NCBI GenBank assembly: GCA_036939755.1 | Contig: JALLAZ010001098.1 | Coordinates: 1 to 14,627 of the forward strand | Reading direction: 5' to 3' | DNA: 14,627 nt | DNA from: Stephanodiscus triporus | Taxonomy: Eukaryota; Bacillariophyta; Thalassiosirophyceae; Thalassiosirales; Thalassiosiraceae | Shown: in pieces, positions 9,504 through 14,627 of the stretch | Layout of the letters: each line of letters opens with the position of its first letter | Position numbering within the stretch: the first letter of the stretch is position 1 | Program-made: the position numbers and the translations under genes | Notes under the pieces: generated by a model | The model's database searches: none | Seen by the model: the letters and a program-made list of their open reading frames with translations, nothing else | Told to the model about the DNA's origin: nothing

Positions 9504-10631
9504 CTACTTATCCGCATCTATGGAGTTGCCCTGTTTTGTGACATTACTAATGATGAGACTACTCGTAGATGATTGGTTATGTAACTTTGATGCATCCTTT
9601 GAGGAATATGTCATATTTTCCCTCTCAAACCTATTTTCCACAGTATGATCAATAGTAAAACCGAGATTCTTTGTGATCTTACCACCAGGAGCAGTAAGAT
9701 TTGTTCCGTTTGAGCCAAATAAATCTGACAATATCACAGTCTCGTCCGGTGAAGCAAAGGATCTCACAAACGACTCCTTCCGTCGCCTTACCTGAATTAG
9801 TTGCTGTTCCATCAGTTTCTTAACAAACAATGAATGGACAGATATATTAATCGCCAAGAGCCACAGTATTGATGCCATTAATGAACATTTGAAGGTAACG
9901 CACACTGTTTTAGATTTGGAATGTTGTAGTAGCCATTGATTTGGATGTGGTACCCCAAATTTTAGTTGTCTGCGGTGATTGGTCTGAGAATTGTCTTTTA
10001 GATGCGAAAGTATTCCTTCCAAACGAGCAATTTCATTCTGAGCAGCAATAGATGCCTTGCTATCTTGTTTCATGGCGTCTTCAAGCCTCGATTGAAGTTT
10101 AGCAGTGGTTTCTGCGTAGGTTTCCACCGACCGTTGAAGGAAAATACGTTTCGTGGCCTCGATCTGCAACAATCGCTCATAGTTGACAAGAACGGACGTG
10201 CCATCTGGCAATGTCTTGGTGGCTATCCCATCAGGGAGCTTGTTAGGATCGATGGATCCATTCGAAACTTGTGGACTTCCTATATCACTTTCTGTGAGTG
10301 GCATGATTAATTCCAAACAGTTGCATCGAAATTCAGCCATTTTGATAGTGCCTTTTTCTTTGATCGACAGCGGTTGCGGGCCAAGACATCGTCTTTCAGT
10401 CATAATGTCGGGCGGTTGTATATATGGTTGGTTATCAGTTTGTGATTTATTCCAATCATGACGATTTTTATCCGCTGAATCCATAATCGCATGGTCTTGC
10501 GATACATCATCTACCGCAATATCATCATCATCCCAGCTGCCATTATCCCAAGAACCATCGTTGTCATAGTCAATTAGACTGAGTGGTGACTCACTCGAAC
10601 CACTTCCCTTCCTTTTCATGACGTTTCGCAT
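9504..10631 (-). CDS. Unrecognised coiled-coil, single-pass membrane protein
   Basis: A single open frame of 375 codons from ATG (10631) to TAG (9504). I do not recognise a family. Residues 20-60 are acidic (DYDNDGSWDN, DDDDIAVDD), and an LPDGTSVLVN segment lies near 141-150. Residues about 150-215 are heptad-like and rich in Glu/Lys/Gln/Leu (coiled coil likely). About 243-267 is a hydrophobic stretch (LMASILWLLAINI) fit for one membrane helix. The C-terminal 100 residues carry five N-x-S/T sequons (about N308, N311, N339, N352, N363), which suggests that this part faces the ER lumen or cell exterior (type II). Basic residues flank both sides of the helix, so topology is not settled by charge. 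A CAG|GTAAGG donor-like site occurs at about codon 280, but the frame stays open beyond it, so I keep it unspliced. The gene is convergent with TAF2 and divergent from the PAS gene. Confidence 0.75.
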   Translation of the reverse strand: MRNVMKRKGSGSSESPLSLIDYDNDGSWDNGSWDDDDIAVDDVSQDHAIMDSADKNRHDWNKSQTDNQPYIQPPDIMTERRCLGPQPLSIKEKGTIKMAEFRCNCLELIMPLTESDIGSPQVSNGSIDPNKLPDGIATKTLPDGTSVLVNYERLLQIEATKRIFLQRSVETYAETTAKLQSRLEDAMKQDSKASIAAQNEIARLEGILSHLKDNSQTNHRRQLKFGVPHPNQWLLQHSKSKTVCVTFKCSLMASILWLLAINISVHSLFVKKLMEQQLIQVRRRKESFVRSFASPDETVILSDLFGSNGTNLTAPGGKITKNLGFTIDHTVENRFERENMTYSSKDASKLHNQSSTSSLIISNVTKQGNSIDADK

Positions 10632-10973
10632 GGACTCCTCAAATGTGGTCTATGAAAAAAAAGGCGAAGAGATTTTCGGAGGGGGCCCGCCCGCCCCCCA
10701 AAAAGTTAAGTACTCCTAGAGTAGAGTAGAAAAAGAAACATCACGTATCGTACGTCATTATTTGAAAACTCTGACACTACGACAGTACGACACTGAAACG
10801 ACACAACAAACAGCTGCGCGTGCTTACCCTCTCAACATTACGAGAACCGCAAAAAACACCTTCTTTTTTTCCCCTCGTTATTCATACGAAAGAGTCAATA
10901 CAGTTAAAGCAGGCAGATAACCATCAAGTTGATTCATCACCCAAATGGTGACGGCATCGGCATCATCTTCAGA
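10632..10973. promoter_or_regulatory. Divergent intergenic region between membrane-protein and PAS genes
   Basis: A 342 bp interval separates two head-to-head start codons (10631 minus, 10974 plus), so it must hold both 5' leaders and probably both promoters. A GC-rich inverted repeat (GGGGGC at 10681-10686 and GCCCCC at 10693-10698, 6 bp loop) sits 50 bp upstream of the minus-strand start. A CT-rich tract (about 10859-10875) lies upstream of the plus-strand gene. No TATA box is evident. Confidence 0.45.
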
Positions 10974-12336
10974 ATGAGAGGAAGCCGCAGAGGCTACAAC
11001 GCTGACATCGACGACACACCGGCTCGTTTAGAGGAGGATGAAGTAAGTGTTGCTGCTGGCAGCAACAGCGTTGAGCGAGTCCACTTTTATTCGCACGTTG
11101 TGCCAAGACGTCGGGTAAAAAAGATACGCCGTTCAATCGCACCAAGCGCACACCCTCATATTGATTTGAGCATGGTCTCGCTTTTATCTTCCAAAGAGCT
11201 GGACCAGCGCTTCCTAGCCGGTGGATCCTGCACATCGGCCACCCTGCCGCCGTTGGGAATTAACAGCGATGATAGCAGCAGCAGTGGGAAAAGTCAGTTC
11301 GATTACAAGATTATTGTAAATGAAACGAAGCACACCCATCCTGTCGCTCGTCCGCTAGCAGTTATTGATTACGGCTCCATTGAACTTGATATGTCGGGAT
11401 CATTGCTCGATTCCATTTACAAGATTGATGCGATCGCGGTCAGTAGTGGGGGATCAGACGACTTGGTTATTGGGGGAAGGCGATATTCTTGTAATGACAA
11501 GTCAAAGACCAAGAATCATGATGACGCTGCTGGCAAAAGTCGGACGAGAGCAAGCGGAACAGCAGAAACAGCATACTCCGCCACTTCCATTCTGAACCCT
11601 GGAGCTTTTTCTGCCGCAAATCACAGAAGCCCCGAAGTTGATTCTGTCATAGTCTCATTGAAGAGCATTGCAGGTTCAGAACCAGCCACCATCGCGACTC
11701 ATTCTCACGAACGCTCAGATTGTAAGAAACAGAAGATTCCGAATGCAAACATAATGAAAAGTGCGTGTATTCCTATTGTTGTAAAAGTGCCTACTTCGTT
11801 GGAAGCTGCAATTTCATTCTCTCCATTTGCGAGGTAAGATTAATGTTCCTTATTGTCGCATTCAAACTTGTTCACACCTGTAACACGGCATTCCTCTCAC
11901 ACATCTCGATTGACACAGGGTTTTATTTTGTGCACAAGCTCCCTACACTGTTTTGCACGCCAACGCTGCATATGAAACAATGGTTCAGAGAGGGCTTGCA
12001 AAACCCTGCGTAGTAGGAGAATCATTTTCGTCAAACGAACCTAACGAGGGCGAAAGTTCTGAAAATTATATTTCAAGGACTGTCGGTGATCACATAAGCT
12101 GGCCAGGAAATTCACTGCCTGGATTCATCCATATTTTCCATGTCATGTCCGGCGACGAAATTTACAGTCAATTCATTCATGACTATAGGAGTGCTTTACA
12201 GTGTCGACGAGTGGACACCCCAAGATTATATTATGTAGATGCATCTGCCCACGACTCATCGTCACCAGTTACACATGAAGTAAATATTCTCAAGGAGTGT
12301 GTATCGCACTACCTACTACAAATCCGAAGCTGCTAA
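10974..12336 (+). CDS. PAS-domain protein, two exons
   Basis: Exons 10974-11833 and 11919-12336 join in frame to 425 codons. ATG 10974 is the first in-frame ATG; the frame is open upstream only from a TTG. The N-terminal two thirds look disordered (Ser, Asp, Thr-rich), with a basic cluster RRRVKKIRR (about 45-53) that could be a nuclear localisation signal. The C-terminal part resembles a PAS fold: SPFARVLFCAQAPYTVLHANAAYE (about 283-306 in two blocks), a long middle segment, and a closing strand VSHYLLQI (415-422). APY-x-HANAAY is a signature I associate with diatom PAS-like proteins. PAS domains sense ligands, redox or light, or mediate dimerisation; no partner output domain (kinase, bZIP, LOV cysteine motif) is visible, so the signal is unknown. 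The intron interrupts the first PAS strand. Confidence 0.68.
11834..11918 (+). other. Intron of the PAS-domain gene (85 bp)
   Basis: Donor GAG|GTAAGA and acceptor GACACAG|GG. It is phase 2: AG plus G makes Arg, and the frame continues VLFCAQAPYTVLHANAAY, completing the PAS strand. Retention gives an immediate TAA at 11835-11837. Confidence 0.8.
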
Positions 12337-13060
12337 CTACCTACGTTAAGGGTGATTTATTGATTTATTACAGAGAGATGTGTTCTAAGTGTCTTCCTTT
12401 ACAATTTTCTTCGCATATCAGGTCATTTACCAATGTGGTGGTACCGGAAGTCTCTATCCCAAAATACCACACACTGCCTCCAGCTTGCTGTCGTCAAAAT
12501 CAAACACTTACCCATCCATTTCTGGCAACGTCTATCATCTTTTGAAGCCACGAGAGAAAAATTGGACTAAGGACTGACACAATTATTGTTGGGCCAAGTG
12601 TGTATGGCATGACCGAAACTTGTTATGTAGGCCATCCACCCCATAGTTCGGCCTGCCCAGTAGAAGTGCGCCTGCGGGTAGGGCCCCGCGCGCTCAGTGG
12701 ACAAAAAAAAGAAGTAAGGGTGAAAGGGGTGTTGAGATTTGTCTGTCTGTCCGGAACGCTCCAAAGGGGAAGAAGCTTGGGGTGAGAAAGTAGAATTTGG
12801 TACATACTAATTCCGATAGTGCAAAAAGGGAAAAAGTTTGTCACCTTCGCGATTCGTGTACGTACGATGTGGTACGAAGAGAAGGTGTCAAATTTCGAGA
12901 TAGCGGTAACAAAATTGAAAGAAACATTGCGAAACATCAAATTTGCCACACTTTGCCGAGCGTAGCGTAGGCATAAGTTTGTGGCGCCCAAAGATTTTTA
13001 TTATGATCATAATACGATTCCCTTTACTGTAATTTCACACCTACTCTAATTTGTGGTATC
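12337..13060. other. Intergenic region after the PAS gene
   Basis: No convincing gene. A donor-like GTAAAT at 12280 and an acceptor TATCAG at 12416-12421 could splice in phase 0 to a short frame ending at 12577, giving an alternative PAS-gene tail, but this would delete the VSHYLLQI strand, so I do not prefer it. The minus frame at 12623-12991 has no recognisable motif. An inverted repeat lies at 12837-12892 (separate entry). Confidence 0.5.
12837..12892. repeat. Imperfect inverted repeat around GTACGTAC core
   Basis: The left arm 12837-12857 (TTTGTCACCTTCGCGATTCGT) and the right arm 12874-12892, whose reverse complement is TTTGACACCTTCTCTTCGT, match apart from one substitution and a small internal difference. 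The 16 bp centre contains the palindrome GTACGTAC. It could form a stem in RNA or a cruciform, or be the compacted ends of a small foldback element. Confidence 0.5.
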
Positions 13061-13318
13061 CTAGTCCTCCCATTCTGCCTCCTCATCCAAGTCGGTGGTG
13101 ATGCCGCTGAAACCGCTGCAGTTGATGCACCTCGCGTCTAGGCAGCGCTTCTTGCAGCACCGAGCAGCGTGTCCCTTGTCCTTCTCATCAATGTTGGTCG
13201 AGGCACGGGTGTGAGCTCTAGCATTCGGTCGACACTTCTTAAAACAGCGCATGGGAAACATGTCATCAGAACGGTCCTCATCAGTGTCAACCAAATTGCT
13301 CCCCGCCATGTAGTTCAT
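13061..13318 (-). CDS. Small Cys-rich hypothetical protein
   Basis: An 85-codon frame with a real ATG (13318) and a TAG stop (13061). The start is acidic (DTDEDRSDD), followed by FKKCRPNARAH, then a cluster RCCKKRCLDARCINCSG (about residues 53-69) with six Cys, and an acidic tail (DLDEEAEWED). The Cys spacing could bind zinc and vaguely recalls Cys-rich tails of transposase-like or CXC-type proteins, but I cannot match it to a family. It stands alone in repeat-rich, subtelomere-like DNA, so it may be a real small gene, a fragment of a decayed element, or chance. Confidence 0.3.
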   Translation of the reverse strand: MNYMAGSNLVDTDEDRSDDMFPMRCFKKCRPNARAHTRASTNIDEKDKGHAARCCKKRCLDARCINCSGFSGITTDLDEEAEWED

Positions 13319-13489
13319 CGACGGAGGATCGGAGGTTTAGCCTGGTGTTCTCATCTCCCTTGGGTTGTTGGGTTCCCCCCCTTCACCCAAACTGGAGCTT
13401 TCAGAGAGATTGATGTGGTGGAAATCTATGCGATGTGGAAGGTGTGCGGAACATGGTCCTCTCACATCTTGTTGTACCTAGCTGGTACT
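13319..13489. other. Non-coding spacer
   Basis: No gene, repeat or RNA could be supported here. It separates the small Cys-rich frame from the GT/AC tract. Confidence 0.5.
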
Positions 13490-13557
13490 CCGTGTGTACA
13501 CATGCGTACATGTGTGCATGTGTGCATATGTGTATATGTGCATATGTGTGTGTGTAA
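13490..13557. repeat. Alternating purine-pyrimidine GT/AC tract
   Basis: The + strand is a run of GTGTGTACACATGCGTACAT-like sequence followed by repeated GTGTGCATATGTG words and ending in (GT)n. Purine and pyrimidine alternate along almost all of it, a composition associated with Z-DNA formation and with replication slippage. It marks the left border of the tandem-duplicated, subtelomere-like zone. Confidence 0.65.
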
Positions 13558-13604
13558 CACTATATTCCCTGGGTACGTACGTACATCCACATGCACCACA
13601 GCAG

Positions 13605-13924
13605 TTGCGGTGCATACTAGTACGCAGACGTGTGTGTCAGTGAATTACCCACCGCACACGTACTAGTCCAGTCGCGGTGCGTACTAGTACGCATGGAATG
13701 AAGAGCAGGAAGGTATGCGTACGAGTACACCTCCGACCCGCATCCATCTGAGCAGCCCGATGACCATTATTTTGTGCCACTTGTTGTTTCACTAGTACTC
13801 CCCACGGGTTAGTGCCAAAAGGTGTGTGAGAATTACTCCATGGCCCTGTGGGGTGGGTGTGCAGAGATCAGAAGGAGTGACTGCCAAGAATTACGAGTCT
13901 ACCTCCATCAGCCACAGGAGCGGG
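13605..13924. repeat. Subtelomere-like tandem repeat, copy A
   Basis: Copy A of a diverged direct duplication. Shared anchors with copy B include TGCATACTAGTA (13611 and 13930), GCATGGAATGAAGAGCAGGA (13691 and 14015), ACTCCATGGCC (13835 and 14182) and GAGTCTACCTCCA (13895 and 14241). Offsets grow from 319 to 347 bp, so indels have accumulated. It contains the perfect 14 bp palindrome GCGTACTAGTACGC at 13679-13692. The minus frame open in copy B is broken here by a stop. Confidence 0.75.
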
Positions 13925-14270
13925 CGTGATGCATACTAGTAAGCAGGTGTGCCTGTTGGTATGAGGCCGTATTACCAACCACACACATTCCAATCCAGTG
14001 GTGCGTACTTGTACGCATGGAATGAAGAGCAGGAAGGGATGCATACTGGGAGATGGGATGCATACTGGTACGCCTCTGGCTGCCCTCATCCAGCCAAGTC
14101 GACCAACGAACATTAGTTTTATGCCACTTATTGTTCCACCAGAGATCCCCTCAGGTTAGCGCTGAGAGGTGTGTGAAAAGAACTCCATGGCCTGTGGGGT
14201 GAGTGTGTCTAGATCGGAAAGGTTGGTCGCCAAGAGTGCCGAGTCTACCTCCAACAGACACATGAGGCGA
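13925..14270. repeat. Subtelomere-like tandem repeat, copy B
   Basis: Copy B of the duplication, directly following copy A. It has variant palindromic words GCGTACTTGTACGC (14003-14016) and GCATACTGGTACGC (14060-14073), plus an extra short repetition of GGGATGCATACTGG at about 14037-14068. A minus-strand frame of 87 codons (14156-14419) runs through its right part, but I see no protein family in it and the equivalent frame in copy A is broken, so I do not call a gene. Confidence 0.75.
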
Positions 14271-14554
14271 TGGGATGTGGGGCCATTCCCAAGGGCCTCA
14301 AAGTTGGTCTCAAACAGAAAAACCATGGCGGGGGAGGATAGTGTCGGGGTCGATGAATCAAAATCAGCCAGTAGCAAGGGTCTTTTTGAGCTAGTCTTAA
14401 TACAACAAATACTTAACAAAAACCAAAAACCGAAAAGTATGATGAAGCAAAATATTTTTTTTCAAAAAAAGGGCGATATTCTAGCAATATCTCCATGGAG
14501 TCACTCTGCGGGTTTTACAAAAATTGTCTAACCCTCACCTTTGGGGACCTGTAT
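14271..14554. other. Non-coding spacer next to telomere repeats
   Basis: AT-rich DNA with A and T homopolymers (about 14454-14470). It carries GGCGATATT at 14472-14480 and GCAATATCT at 14484-14492, which match the motif family near the left flank, and one isolated TAACCCT at 14530-14536. A plus-strand frame at 14169-14531 has no protein-like features. Confidence 0.5.
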
Positions 14555-14555
14555 C

Positions 14556-14627
14556 TAACCCTAACCCTAACAATAACCCTAACCCTAACCCTAACCCTAA
14601 CCCTAACCCTAACCCTAACCCTAACCC
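14556..14627 (-). repeat. Telomere repeat tract (CCCTAA)n, G-strand on minus
   Basis: Twelve hexamers of TAACCC run to the window edge: two perfect, one variant (TAACAA, 14568-14573), then nine perfect (14574-14627). This is the TTAGGG-type telomere unit used by many eukaryotes including diatoms. On this strand a normal right-hand chromosome end should read TTAGGG, so the tract is inverted relative to a terminal telomere (see findings). Confidence 0.95.

Noticed and set aside
12389..12577. Possible third exon of the PAS gene
   Set aside because: A phase-0 GTAAAT...TATCAG splice is possible, but it would remove the VSHYLLQI strand that fits the end of a PAS fold. Kept only as an alternative.
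12623..12991. A 122-codon minus-strand frame
   Set aside because: It runs through the inverted repeat and homopolymers, has no family resemblance, and looks like chance or decayed repeat DNA.
14156..14419. An 87-codon minus-strand frame in repeat copy B
   Set aside because: The equivalent frame in copy A has a stop and frame change, and differences between copies do not favour synonymous sites by eye.
1..14627. CRISPR array, prokaryotic operon, phage or integron
   Set aside because: Spliceosomal introns, telomere hexamers and TAF2 show nuclear eukaryotic DNA. No evenly spaced direct repeats with unique spacers exist.

Overview
The window looks like nuclear DNA of a photosynthetic stramenopile, most likely a diatom. 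The evidence is short GT-AG introns (83-116 bp), TTAGGG-type telomere repeats, a PAS domain with the HANAAY signature common in diatom proteins, and long Asn/Ser/Asp/Gln-rich inserts in an otherwise conserved protein. The species cannot be named from sequence alone.

Layout. Positions 1-2466 hold no convincing gene. They contain a degenerate TGTCTATG repeat, two short telomere-like islands, a purine-biased GGC/AAC triplet array, and a roughly 0.9 kb segment bounded by inverted AAATAT(C/T)GCC-type motifs that may be a non-autonomous mobile element. Positions 2467-9418 (+) form one five-exon gene encoding a very large TAF2, the TFIID subunit related to M1 aminopeptidases. Its four introns restore one continuous frame of 2186 codons. 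Positions 9504-10631 (-) encode an unrecognised, probably single-pass membrane protein with a coiled coil; its 3' end lies 85 bp from that of TAF2 (convergent). Positions 10974-12336 (+) are a two-exon PAS-domain protein transcribed divergently from the membrane protein through a 342 bp shared 5' region.

From about 12337 to the right edge the DNA changes character. It has no strong genes, one small Cys-rich ORF at 13061-13318 (-), an inverted repeat near 12.85 kb, a GT/AC alternating tract, a diverged tandem duplication of about 0.33 kb carrying palindromic GCGTACTAGTACGC-like motifs, and finally 12 hexamers of CCCTAA type. This looks subtelomeric, but the hexamers point the wrong way for a right-hand chromosome end. 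The contig therefore stops in an inverted or internal telomere tract, or in an assembly or amplification chimera.

The three main genes (TAF2, membrane protein, PAS protein) show no obvious shared pathway. No CRISPR, rRNA, tRNA or prokaryote-style operon was seen, and I did not find a convincing new multi-gene system. The unusual material is in the repeat architecture of the two flanks and in the architecture of TAF2.
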